Positions 16,810 through 25,308 of a DNA stretch of 64,000 bases are shown in pieces (positions within the stretch are counted from its first letter, which is position 1; each line of letters begins with the position of its first letter). The stretch is from an uncultured Clostridia bacterium (GTDB lineage: Bacteria; Bacillota; Clostridia; Christensenellales; Aristaeellaceae), in contig CALVKT010000061.1 in the NCBI GenBank assembly GCA_944333055.1, positions 1-64,000 on the forward strand, written 5' to 3'. The position numbers and the translations under genes were made by a program. A model generated the notes under the pieces. It made no database searches. It worked only from the letters and a program-made list of their open reading frames with translations, and was not told where the DNA came from.

Positions 16810-18362
16810 AAAACGCAGTAGGACGCGATATTCCTGACTTCCTGCTTGAAAACGGCAAGGAGGTGTATCAGGGCAAAAACTACATGGACGGCAAGTACAT
16901 GCAGAAGGTCGGCCCGCGCACCCGCCGCTATGAGACGCCGCAGGAGAGCAAGCTGGTCGATACCATCGCGGACGCGCTGAGGCAATGCGGCGCGAAGGAC
17001 GGCATGACCTTCTCCTTCCATCATCATCTGCGCGACGGCGATTTCGTGGTCAACATGGTCATGAAGGCGGCCATCGATGAGCTGGGGCTCAAGGATCTGA
17101 CCATCGCCGCTTCCTCCCTTGGCTCGGCGCACGATCCCATCGCCGACTACATCGAGCAGGGCAAAGTCATCGGCATCCAGACCTCCGGCATCCGCGGGCG
17201 CATGGGTCAGGTCGTCTCCGAAGGCAAGCTCAAGACGCCGGCCATCATCCGCAGCCACGGCGGCCGCCCGCGCGCCATCGAGGCGGGCGAGGTGCACATC
17301 GACATCGCGTTCGTCGGCGCGTCCACGTCCGACTGCGTAGGCAACAGCCGCGGCATCGGCGGCAAGAGCAACTGCGGCGCGCTGGGCTACGCCATGACCG
17401 ACGCCAAGTACGCCGATCACGTCGTGGTGATCACAGACTGCCTCGTGGACTTCCCGAACATGCCCGCCTCCATTGAGGCGATCGACGTGGACGCGGTCGT
17501 CGTCGTCGATTCCATCGGCAACCCGAAGAAGATCGCCAGCGCGGCGGCGCGCATCTCCCAAAACCCGCGCGAGCTGATGATGGCCGAGGACGTGGTCAAG
17601 GTCATCGCCTCCACGCCGTATTTCAAGGACGGCTTCTCCTTCCAGACCGGCGCGGGCGGCCCAAGCCTGGCGGCCAACCTGTTCCTGGAGAAGTACATCG
17701 ACGAGCGCGGCATCAAGATGGGCTGGGCGATCGGCGGCATCACCAGGCCGATGGTCGAGCTGCTCAAAAAGGGCAAGGTCGGCAAGGTCATCGACGTACA
17801 GGACTTCGACCTGGACGCGGTCAACTCCATCAACCAGACCCCGAACCACTTTGAAATGAGCGCCAGCCAGTACGCCAACCCGGCGAACAAGGGCGCGTTC
17901 GTCAACAAGCTCGACTTCGTCGTCCTCGCGGCGCTGGAGATCGACACCGGCTTCAACGTCAACGTGCTCACCGGCTCGGACGGCGTGCTGCGCGGCGCGC
18001 CGGGCGGACATCCGGACACGGCTGCGGGCTCCAAGGTCTGCGTCATCGTCACGCCGCTGGTGCGCGGGCGCATGGCGACCGTCTGCGAGCACGTCGTGAC
18101 CGTGACGACACCGGGCGACTGCGTGGACGTGCTCGTCACCGATTACGGCATCGCGGTCAACCCGCTGCGCCCGGATCTCATCGAATGCCTGGACAAGGCC
18201 GGCATCCCGCATGTGACGATCGAGAGCCTGAAGGAAAAGGCGTATTCGATCGTCGGCAGGCCGGATGACGTGCAGTTCGAGGACAAGGTGGTGGCGATCC
18301 TCGAAGCGCGCGACGGCACGATTCTGGACGTCGTCCGTCAGATCAAACCCTTTACCCTGTAA
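16806..18362 (+). CDS. citF: Citrate lyase alpha subunit (ACP transferase)
   Basis: A 518-residue subunit exchanging citrate for acetate on the acyl carrier, so that free acetate leaves. It has the CitF opening (KNAVGRDIPDFLLENGKEVY), the GMTFSFHHHLRDGD segment and repeated Gly-rich CoA-transferase motifs (FVGASTSDCVGN; VLTGSDGVLRGAPGGHPD). ATG overlaps the citE stop. Length and order (D-E-F) match known operons. Citramalate lyase has the same three-subunit architecture, so this remains an alternative. A perfect 36-bp palindrome follows the stop. Confidence 0.94.
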   Translation: MKNAVGRDIPDFLLENGKEVYQGKNYMDGKYMQKVGPRTRRYETPQESKLVDTIADALRQCGAKDGMTFSFHHHLRDGDFVVNMVMKAAIDELGLKDLTIAASSLGSAHDPIADYIEQGKVIGIQTSGIRGRMGQVVSEGKLKTPAIIRSHGGRPRAIEAGEVHIDIAFVGASTSDCVGNSRGIGGKSNCGALGYAMTDAKYADHVVVITDCLVDFPNMPASIEAIDVDAVVVVDSIGNPKKIASAAARISQNPRELMMAEDVVKVIASTPYFKDGFSFQTGAGGPSLAANLFLEKYIDERGIKMGWAIGGITRPMVELLKKGKVGKVIDVQDFDLDAVNSINQTPNHFEMSASQYANPANKGAFVNKLDFVVLAALEIDTGFNVNVLTGSDGVLRGAPGGHPDTAAGSKVCVIVTPLVRGRMATVCEHVVTVTTPGDCVDVLVTDYGIAVNPLRPDLIECLDKAGIPHVTIESLKEKAYSIVGRPDDVQFEDKVVAILEARDGTILDVVRQIKPFTL

Positions 18363-18389
18363 CGCGGCAATCCCTCAACCCGTGATGAT

Positions 18390-18425
18390 CTTTCCCCCAC
18401 GGAACGCGCGTTCCGTGGGGGAAAG
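18390..18425. repeat. Perfect 36-bp palindrome after citF
   Basis: The arm CTTTCCCCCACGGAACGC is followed directly by its exact reverse complement. There is no T-tract on either side, so it is not a classical intrinsic terminator. It could stabilise the 3' end of the cit mRNA, act as a processing site or bind a protein. Confidence 0.7.
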
Positions 18426-18554
18426 GCGGAGGCCGGCGGCATGCGCGAAGCCGGAAAACAGGCGAAGCATGGGCGGCTTGCCCTTCTCTTCGCCGAACGG
18501 ATTCCGAGCGGATGGACGCCATCTCAAGAGCATATCAAAAATGAGGTGCACATC

Positions 18555-19436
18555 GTGCGAGATTTCGATTGGAAAATCATCTATACCCTCAAGCAGACGG
18601 GCAACGTGACACGGGCAGCCAGCCTGCTGTTCGTGACGCAGCCCACGCTGACCCGCCGCATTCAGTTGATTGAGGAGGAACTCGGTTTTCCGATCCTGAT
18701 CCGCGGGGCCAAGGGCATCAGCCTGACGCCCGCAGGCGAGCATGTCGCCGAGTACGCCAAGAAGATTCTGGAACTCGTCGATCAGATGCACCTGGAGCTT
18801 GCGGGCTTTTCCAGCGGTGAAATCGGGCCGCTTCGTCTGGGTGTGCCGCCCGCCTACGCCCTGTTCGTGATCCCGCCGTTTATCGAGAAGTTCACCGAAC
18901 AGCATCCCAACGTGAAGCTGGATATGCTGGTGGATTACAGCAGTGCGCTGAGAATCATGATCGAAAACCGGGAGCTGAATATTGCCGTGGTGCGCGGCGA
19001 AACCGACTCCAGCGTCATCAAGAGCCGCCTGCTGGCGGAGGATCAGGTTTGCATTGTCTGCGCCAAGCCCTTCTCACTTGAGCAGCTCCCCTCCATGCCC
19101 CGCATCGATTTCATCCGCGAAAGCAGCGTCACCCGCAAGGCGGACATCTGGTGGAAAGAGCACTTCAACGCGCCTCCCTACATCCGCATGCGCATGAACA
19201 GCTGCCAGCAAAGCCTGGAAATGGTGCGGTATCATCTGGGTTACGCCATTGTTTCCGACTCCAAATACCTCAAGCGCATGAAGGGCGAGTTTTTCAGCAT
19301 GCCGATGTTCTTCAAGAACGGCAGGCCGCTGACCAGCACCACGCACGTGATCTATCATCATGACGAGGAGTACAATCCCCTCGTGCAGAATCTGCTGCGC
19401 TTTATGGATGAGGTGGACATCAACACGCTGCCCTGA
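18555..19436 (+). CDS. LysR-family regulator 2 (tricarboxylate island)
   Basis: A 293-residue LysR-type regulator. The HTH contains IYTLKQTGNVTRAASLLFVT and QPTLTRRIQLIEEELGF. The effector domain has the segment WWKEHFNAPP, which is also present in regulator 3 (WWSEHFDTPP), so these two form a subfamily distinct from regulator 1. The start chosen is GTG 18555, 7 nt after GAGGT; the longer frame upstream passes through the palindrome and lacks family similarity. It precedes the AbrB-type membrane protein by 44 bp and probably controls it or the tct operon. Confidence 0.87.
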   Translation: MRDFDWKIIYTLKQTGNVTRAASLLFVTQPTLTRRIQLIEEELGFPILIRGAKGISLTPAGEHVAEYAKKILELVDQMHLELAGFSSGEIGPLRLGVPPAYALFVIPPFIEKFTEQHPNVKLDMLVDYSSALRIMIENRELNIAVVRGETDSSVIKSRLLAEDQVCIVCAKPFSLEQLPSMPRIDFIRESSVTRKADIWWKEHFNAPPYIRMRMNSCQQSLEMVRYHLGYAIVSDSKYLKRMKGEFFSMPMFFKNGRPLTSTTHVIYHHDEEYNPLVQNLLRFMDEVDINTLP

Positions 19437-19480
19437 ACCTGTTTGCTGCGAATCCGCCGACGGAAAGGAATGAACCACCC

Positions 19481-20530
19481 ATGCCGGAAATCCTCCCGAC
19501 GCTGCTTGTCGCTGTGATTGGCGGTACGATCTTTGTGAAGCTGCGCGCGCCTGCCGGCGCGATCATCGGTTCCCTGCTGGCCGTGGCCGGCGTCTCCCTG
19601 GCCTTTGGGCTCGCGCCCATTCCCGCCGAATACAAGCTCTTCACGCAGATCATCGCCGGCGCGTTCATCGGCACGAGTTTTGATCAAAAATCCGTGCAGC
19701 TGCTGCGCGGTCTGGTCAAGCCCGCCCTCATCCTGCTCACCTGCTTCGTGACCTTCAACGTCATCATCGGCACGGTGCTCCACCGGATCTCCTCGCTGGA
19801 TCTGTGCACGGCGCTGTTTGCCACCGTGCCCGGCGGTCTGACCGAGATGACCATCCTCGCCGACGACATGGGCGCAGACATCGCCGTGGTCAGCGTGTTT
19901 CAGATTTCGCGGCTGCTCTTCGCCATCTGCCTGTTTCCGCTGGTCATCTCCCGTGCGCTGCATGCGACAAGGGACGGTCATGCGGACGGCAGCCGAAAGA
20001 AGAAGCAGCGCCTGTGGAACGTGCGCACCAAGCAGGACGCGCTCCACTTTGCCTATACCTGCATCATCGCGACGGCGTTCGGTCTGCTCGGACATGTCAG
20101 CGGCATCCCCGGCGGCGCGCTCCTCTTCTCGGTGAGTGCCGTCAGCGTGTACCATGTCAAAACAGGCCATGCGATCATGCCGCTTCTGTTGCGCAGGCTG
20201 ACGCAGATGATGGCCGGCGCGCTCATCGGCGCAAAAGTGACGGTCGATGTCGTGGTATCCATCACGAAGATGTGGCCGTATGTGCTGATGGTGGGCGCAT
20301 GCTACATGGCGTTCTCCCTGTTTTTGGGCTGGCTGCTCTCGCATGTCGCGGATCTGGATCCCGTCACCGCCACGTTTGCCTCCACCGCGGCCGGCGCCAG
20401 CGACATGGCGCTCATCGCGGCAGACTTTGGCACGGTCACCCCTGCCATCGCCGCCTTGCAGCTCTTTCGCATGATCGGCGTGATCGCCGTATGTCCGACG
20501 TTCATTTCGATTATACTACAGATTTTCTGA
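19481..20530 (+). CDS. AbrB-family membrane protein, putative transporter
   Basis: A 349-residue protein with about ten transmembrane helices in two homologous halves, the AbrB (PF05145) duplication architecture. Half 1 carries ATVPGGLTEMTILADDMGAD and half 2 the matching STAAGASDMALIAADFGT, each preceded by a helix hairpin. Family members are poorly characterised and have been called ammonia-monooxygenase-like or putative transporters. GGAA precedes ATG 19481. Placement between a LysR gene and tctCBA suggests a role in carboxylate or exchange transport; this is inference. It is not the DNA-binding AbrB. Confidence 0.85.
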   Translation: MPEILPTLLVAVIGGTIFVKLRAPAGAIIGSLLAVAGVSLAFGLAPIPAEYKLFTQIIAGAFIGTSFDQKSVQLLRGLVKPALILLTCFVTFNVIIGTVLHRISSLDLCTALFATVPGGLTEMTILADDMGADIAVVSVFQISRLLFAICLFPLVISRALHATRDGHADGSRKKKQRLWNVRTKQDALHFAYTCIIATAFGLLGHVSGIPGGALLFSVSAVSVYHVKTGHAIMPLLLRRLTQMMAGALIGAKVTVDVVVSITKMWPYVLMVGACYMAFSLFLGWLLSHVADLDPVTATFASTAAGASDMALIAADFGTVTPAIAALQLFRMIGVIAVCPTFISIILQIF

Positions 20531-20797
20531 TCTGTTTTTATGACGCGTGATGCAAAGATGATGTGGAAGCAATAGTTTTTTTGTAAAACTTGCTATGCAA
20601 TAATGCTATTTCTCTTTTCCTCAAAATGGCGGTATAATTTGCTTAATTAAAGTTTAACAGAACGCGTATCCCGTGCGGCAAAGAGAGATACGGTTCATGA
20701 AACGGCAAGCATGCAGAATGGAGGAGATGCCCGCCACTTTTTTTCGGTACACCATGATCGACAATCCACCATCGACCGGAAGAAAAGGAGAGTAACT
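20531..20797 (+). promoter_or_regulatory. tctCBA promoter region
   Basis: A gene-free A+T-rich stretch with TATAAT at 20633-20638 and a weak -35, then a 160-nt leader. Upstream, GCTATGCAATAATGCTAT (20592-20609) is a short near-repeat of GCTAT that could be part of a LysR site. AAAAGGAG lies 7 nt before the tctC start. Confidence 0.5.
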
Positions 20798-21790
20798 ATG
20801 AAGAAGTTGTTCGCTATCGCGCTCGCTCTGGTTCTCGTTCTGAGCCTTGCCGTCTGCGCTCAGGCTGAGTACAAGCAGAAGAACGTCACCATCATCGCGG
20901 CGTCCGGCGCCGGCGGCGGTCTGGATACCGCGGCGCGCTCCGTTGCCAAGATCCTCAATAGTGAAGGCCTGTACACCGCGGCGATGACCGTTGAAAACCG
21001 TCCGGGCGGCGGCCAGGTGACCGGTACCGTCGAGTTCGTCAACAAATACGGCAAGGACGATTATGCGCTGCTGGTCGTCTCCACCCCGTTCATCCTCAAC
21101 CACATCAAGGCGGACGGCAACAGCCCGATCGGCCCGGAAGAGGTCTATCCGGTCGCTGAGCTGCAGTCCGACTACGGCATCATCGCCGTGCTCGCCGACA
21201 GCCCGTACGACACCCTCACCGAGCTGACCGACGCCATCAAGGCCGATCCGGACAACGTGCAGTTCTGCGGCGGCGGCGGCCCCGGCACCTGGGATCACCT
21301 GAACGCGATGCAGGTCGCCCACGCTGCCGGCGTTGACGTCCAGACCGTGAAGTACAACACCTACGACGGCGGCGGCGAAGCGCTGACTGCCCTGCTGGGC
21401 GGCCATGCCGACGCGATGACCTCCGACGTCTCCTCCATCAAGCAGTACCTGAAGGCCGGCAGCGTGAAGGTTCTGGGCGTGTCTTCCGCCGAGCGCCTGC
21501 TTGACGACGAGATCATGAAGGACGTTCCGACGTACACCGAGCAGGGCATCAACGTCGTGACCTCCAACTGGCGCGGCATCTTCATGAACAAGGACGCTTC
21601 CGATGAGGCGAAGGCTTTCTGGAACGAGACCATCGGCAAGCTGTGCGCGACCGAAGCGTACAACACCGAGCTGAAGAACTTCGGCATGCAGAACACCTAC
21701 AAGAACGCCGAAGACTTCATGGCGTACCTCAAGACCGAGGAAGAAAACTATCGCGCCGTGTACGAGACGCTGGGCCTGAGGCTCAAGTAA
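20798..21790 (+). CDS. tctC: Tripartite tricarboxylate transporter, solute-binding protein
   Basis: A 330-residue extracytoplasmic binding protein of the TctC/Bug family. The signal peptide is residues 1-22 (cleavage after AQA); no lipobox is evident. The mature part opens with VTIIAASGAGGGLDTAARSV, the ligand-contacting loop of the family. It captures a tricarboxylate or related acid for the TctA/TctB membrane complex. It is separated from tctB by a hairpin, the usual way such operons make excess binding protein. The ligand cannot be read from sequence because Bug proteins bind very varied acids. Confidence 0.93.
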   Translation: MKKLFAIALALVLVLSLAVCAQAEYKQKNVTIIAASGAGGGLDTAARSVAKILNSEGLYTAAMTVENRPGGGQVTGTVEFVNKYGKDDYALLVVSTPFILNHIKADGNSPIGPEEVYPVAELQSDYGIIAVLADSPYDTLTELTDAIKADPDNVQFCGGGGPGTWDHLNAMQVAHAAGVDVQTVKYNTYDGGGEALTALLGGHADAMTSDVSSIKQYLKAGSVKVLGVSSAERLLDDEIMKDVPTYTEQGINVVTSNWRGIFMNKDASDEAKAFWNETIGKLCATEAYNTELKNFGMQNTYKNAEDFMAYLKTEEENYRAVYETLGLRLK

Positions 21791-21831
21791 TCGTCCCATA
21801 CCTGCACATTTCGCTTCAATTCAATGTTTCC

Positions 21832-21862
21832 GGGAGGGGGAGAAGCATCACGCTCCTCCCCT
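21832..21862 (+). terminator. Hairpin between tctC and tctB
   Basis: GGGAGGGGGAG pairs with CTCCTCCCC across about 10 nt, with no T-tract. It probably attenuates read-through or protects the tctC mRNA end, giving more TctC than TctBA. Confidence 0.5.
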
Positions 21863-21885
21863 ATTCCCATAAGGAGTAGACAAAT

Positions 21886-22365
21886 ATGAAGAAGTATTTT
21901 GAGCGGTACAACACTGCTTTTGATCGCATTGCGAACGTGATCTTCTTCCTGATCGGCCTGGCCATATTCATCTATGCCCAGACGCTCTCGAGCAGCTCGT
22001 TCGGCACCTCCATCGGTCCGTCCGCGACCCCGACGCTGTGGTCCTGCGTGCTGATGATCTGCAGCGGCATCGGTATCGTCGTGTCCTTCAAGGACAAGAG
22101 GCCGCCCAAGAAGAAGGAGAAGCCGCTCGCTTACGATGTGTTCCTTCCCTTCCTCGTCAGCTTGATCGTCTACATCTTCGTGCTTGAGCCGCTGGGCTAC
22201 GTCATTTCCACCTTCCTGTTCCTGGTGGTGACCTTCCAGATCATGCGCAGGGGTGAGATCGGCAAGTCCATCCTGATTGCGGCCTGCTTCTCCATCGGCG
22301 TGTATTTGCTCTACGTGTATGTCGCCGGCGGCTCTCTGCCGAAAATGCCCATCCTGGGAATCTAA
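21886..22365 (+). CDS. tctB: Tripartite tricarboxylate transporter, small membrane subunit
   Basis: A 159-residue protein with four predicted transmembrane helices: about residues 13-30, 46-62, 84-105 and 127-147. This is the size and topology of TctB. AAGGAG lies 9 nt before ATG 21886. It sits between tctC and tctA in the canonical C-B-A order; a gap of 21 bp to tctA indicates one transcript. Confidence 0.88.
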   Translation: MKKYFERYNTAFDRIANVIFFLIGLAIFIYAQTLSSSSFGTSIGPSATPTLWSCVLMICSGIGIVVSFKDKRPPKKKEKPLAYDVFLPFLVSLIVYIFVLEPLGYVISTFLFLVVTFQIMRRGEIGKSILIAACFSIGVYLLYVYVAGGSLPKMPILGI

Positions 22366-22386
22366 AAGAAAGGAGAGTAGCGTTAT

Positions 22387-23913
22387 ATGTTTGAATCCTT
22401 TGGATACTTTATGCAAGGCATGGCTACGGCCTGCCAACCGCTTAACCTGCTCTTCGCATTCTGCGGCTGCCTGATTGGTACGCTCGTTGGCGTTCTGCCC
22501 GGCATTGGCCCCATCTCCGGCGTTGCCATCCTCATCCCGATCTGCGCCACCGTGACCAGCGGCCTGCCGGCCGATCAGGCGGCGACCAGCTCGATCATCC
22601 TGCTGTGCGGCGTCTACTACGGCGCGATGTACGGCGGTTCCACCACGTCCATCCTCATCAACACACCCGGCGAGAACTCCTCCGTGTGTACCTGTATCGA
22701 CGGCTATCAGATGGCCAAGCAGGGACGCGGCGGCCCCGCGCTGGCGATCTGCGCGATCGGCTCCTTCGTGGCCGGCATCATCTCCGTCATCGGCCTGCTG
22801 CTCTTCGCGCAGCCGCTGGCAAACGTCGCCCTCAAATTCGGCCCGATGGCGCTGTTCTCCATGATGGTGCTCGGTCTGACCGCCTTGAGCGGCCTGGGCA
22901 GCAAGTCCATGTACAAATCCCTGATGATGACCGCCGTGGGCCTGATCCTCGCCACCGTCGGCGTTGACCCGATCTCCGGCGTTGCCCGCCTCACCTTCGG
23001 CAACTACGAGCTCTACAGCGGCATCGAGTTCCTGACGCTGGCCGTCGGTATGTTCGCGCTGGGCGAGGTCTTCAAGACCATCCTCACCCGCGACTACGCC
23101 GAGGGCGAGGTCATCAAGGTCGGCCGCGTGCTGCCCACCAAGCAGGACCTCAAGGACTGCGCGCCGACGATTCTGCGCTGCTCCATCTACGGCTTCTTCC
23201 AGGGCATGATCCCCGGCTGCGGCGCTTCCCTGACCTCCTTCATGGCCTACGCGATGGAGAAGAAGATCTGCAAGAACCGCGAAAACTTTGGCAAGGGCGC
23301 CATCGAAGGCGTTGCCGCGCCGGAAACCGCAAACAACGCCGCTTCCGGCGGCGCGATGATCCCGCTGCTGACGCTGGGCATCCCCGGCACCGGCACCACC
23401 GCCGTGCTGATGGGCGCGCTGATCATGTTCAACATCACCCCCGGCCCGCTGCTCTTCCAGGAGAAGCCGGACATCGTCTGGGGACTGATCGCCAGCATGC
23501 TGATCGGCAACTTCATGCTGCTGGTTCTCAACCTGCCGATGGTCAAGGTGTTCGCCAAGATCATCGAAACCCCGGCGCATTATCTCGTGCCCTGCATCGC
23601 CGCGATCTCCGTCTTCGGCGTGTACGCGGTTCAGCTGAGCGTGTTCAACCTCGCGTTCATGCTCGCCACCGGCGTGCTCGGCTACTATCTGCCAAAGCAC
23701 GGGTACCCCATCGCACCATGCGTTCTCTCCCTCATCCTTGGCTCGATGATGGAGAACAACCTGCGCCGCGCGATGAACCTGTACAACGGCGACGTGCTGA
23801 TGCTCGTCAAGGACCCGCTGTCCCTGTTCTTCCTCGTTGCCGCCGTCCTGTGGATCACCGTCCCGCAGATCCTCAAGCGCAGGGGCAAGGACGTCGTGGT
23901 CGAGGATACCTGA
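22387..23913 (+). CDS. tctA: Tripartite tricarboxylate transporter, large membrane subunit
   Basis: A 508-residue polytopic membrane protein with the TctA signature near the N-terminus (GTLVGVLPGIGPISGVAIL, then YYGAMYGGSTTSILINTPGE) and its inverted-repeat counterpart around residues 310-350 (TANNAASGGAMIPLLTLGIP-like, GIPGTGTTAVLMGAL). It forms the ion-coupled translocation path for the solute delivered by TctC. It is last gene of the operon, followed by a strong terminator at 23941-23978. Confidence 0.95.
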   Translation: MFESFGYFMQGMATACQPLNLLFAFCGCLIGTLVGVLPGIGPISGVAILIPICATVTSGLPADQAATSSIILLCGVYYGAMYGGSTTSILINTPGENSSVCTCIDGYQMAKQGRGGPALAICAIGSFVAGIISVIGLLLFAQPLANVALKFGPMALFSMMVLGLTALSGLGSKSMYKSLMMTAVGLILATVGVDPISGVARLTFGNYELYSGIEFLTLAVGMFALGEVFKTILTRDYAEGEVIKVGRVLPTKQDLKDCAPTILRCSIYGFFQGMIPGCGASLTSFMAYAMEKKICKNRENFGKGAIEGVAAPETANNAASGGAMIPLLTLGIPGTGTTAVLMGALIMFNITPGPLLFQEKPDIVWGLIASMLIGNFMLLVLNLPMVKVFAKIIETPAHYLVPCIAAISVFGVYAVQLSVFNLAFMLATGVLGYYLPKHGYPIAPCVLSLILGSMMENNLRRAMNLYNGDVLMLVKDPLSLFFLVAAVLWITVPQILKRRGKDVVVEDT

Positions 23914-23940
23914 TCCAAAGCAAGGTTTGCCTTGTATCTC

Positions 23941-23978
23941 AAAGGGCTTGCCGCCTGTTCACGGGCGGCAAGCCCTTT
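23941..23978 (+). terminator. Terminator after tctA
   Basis: AAAGGGCTTGCCGC pairs perfectly with GCGGCAAGCCCTTT around a 10-nt loop. The last stem bases supply the T residues. It separates tctA from the LysR gene 106 bp downstream. Confidence 0.75.
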
Positions 23979-24019
23979 CTGATGCGCTCTGATCCAATGC
24001 GCAGAAAGGAACGGTCGCC

Positions 24020-24904
24020 ATGAAGGATTCCGACTGGGAATTTCTCAAACAGCTCTACCTGACGCCCAACATCACCAAAGCAGCCAGTGCGCTGTATATC
24101 TCGCAGCCCGCCCTCACCAAGCGGCTCAAAGCGATTGAGGATGAGATGCAGGTGCAGATCGTCTATCGCAGCAAGAGCGGTCTGGATTTCACGACGGAAG
24201 GCCTCTATCTGGCGCAGCAGGCGCTCAAATACATCGATTTCATCGAGGAAACCCGCCGCCAACTGTGCATGCTGCACAGCAATCACAAGACCAGCATCAC
24301 CATCGGCGCCTCCCTCTCATACCTCAAGTTCAGGCTGCCGGGCATTATCGCCCAATACAGCGCATGCCATCCGGATATTCGCTTTGATATCATCGGCGGG
24401 CGCAGCCGCACCATCCACGACATGCTCGACAGAGGAGAAATCGACATCGGATTTGTGCGCGGGCGCATCCACGACAACGTCGAAAAGATCCACATCAACA
24501 ACGAGAAAGGCTATATCCTCACCAATCTCCCGTTGAAAAGCCTTGAGGAGCTCTCCTATACGCCCCGCATCGATTATCCGCTCAACGACTATTGCCGCCA
24601 TCTGGTCGATCAGTGGTGGAGCGAGCATTTTGACACGCCGCCGCTCATTGGCATGACCGTCGAACACATGGATCAGACCTTCCCCATGGTCACGCAGGGG
24701 CTCGGCTATTCCATCGCCTTTCTCCCGGACGGCTGTACGCTGCCCACAGCCTCGCCGCTGTATCAGACGACCCTGACCATCGCCAACACCAGCACGGCGC
24801 TTGTGCGGCCGACGTGGCTGATCTACGCGCAAAAGCAGCATCATTCCGAACAGCTGCTCTCCTTCCTTGATTTCATCCAGAATCATGTCGTCGAGTGCGT
24901 TTGA
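24020..24904 (+). CDS. LysR-family regulator 3
   Basis: A 294-residue LysR-type regulator (HTH: LKQLYLTPNITKAASALYIS, then QPALTKRLKAIEDEMQV). The effector domain carries WWSEHFDTPP and a TQGLGYSIAF segment, as in regulator 2 (WWKEHFNAPP; YHLGYAIVS), so the two are close relatives. GAAAGGAA precedes ATG 24020. It is convergent with the secreted esterase and lies next to tctCBA. A LysR-type box occurs at the esterase promoter, making that gene a plausible target. Confidence 0.9.
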   Translation: MKDSDWEFLKQLYLTPNITKAASALYISQPALTKRLKAIEDEMQVQIVYRSKSGLDFTTEGLYLAQQALKYIDFIEETRRQLCMLHSNHKTSITIGASLSYLKFRLPGIIAQYSACHPDIRFDIIGGRSRTIHDMLDRGEIDIGFVRGRIHDNVEKIHINNEKGYILTNLPLKSLEELSYTPRIDYPLNDYCRHLVDQWWSEHFDTPPLIGMTVEHMDQTFPMVTQGLGYSIAFLPDGCTLPTASPLYQTTLTIANTSTALVRPTWLIYAQKQHHSEQLLSFLDFIQNHVVECV

Positions 24905-25240
24905 TCTCGCTCGCATATAGGCGCGCAAAGATCGGACGGACTGATGCCGATTTGCGCATCAACGCGCCCTTCCAAACCGCTCCCGTTTTAATCGCAGGAT
25001 GCTGCACAGCCTGCGCGCAAACACCATGCGCTTTGACAAGCGTTGGGCTGCCGCCCGAAGGAAACCGGAGCCGCCGCAAGCTGGCGGGCGGCGCGCCGGG
25101 CTGCGGTGCGCAAGGCGAGGCGGCGCGCAATGGATGCCTGCGCATGACGCCGTCTTCATCGGCGCCGGGAACATGCGCCGCGGAGAGCGCACGACGATCC
25201 ATTTTTCATGACGGGTGCCGTTCGGCTCCATGCAAAAGGG
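24905..25240. other. Gene-free G+C-rich spacer
   Basis: I see no supported gene here; the open frames are low-complexity by-products of high G+C. A segment around 25108-25155 (GCGAGGCGGCGCGCA ... GCGCATGACGCC) recurs in looser form at 29146-29190, so it may be a dispersed intergenic repeat. Confidence 0.4.
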
Positions 25241-25242
25241 AA

Positions 25243-25267
25243 AGAGGCTGCCTTTTCGGCAGCCTCT
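25243..25267 (-). terminator. Terminator of the secreted esterase gene
   Basis: AGAGGCTGCC and GGCAGCCTCT form a perfect 10-bp stem with a 5-nt loop. On the minus strand it is followed by TTTCCCTTTT. It lies about 40 bp after the esterase stop. Confidence 0.75.
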
Positions 25268-25308
25268 CTCCGCAAGGGATTGAGCGCATCGGGGGAGATG
25301 GAATGTGG

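Noticed and set aside
20798-20863. TctC as a lipoprotein
   Set aside because: The cysteine in the signal region is preceded by LAV, not by the small residue a lipobox needs; ordinary cleavage after AQA fits better.
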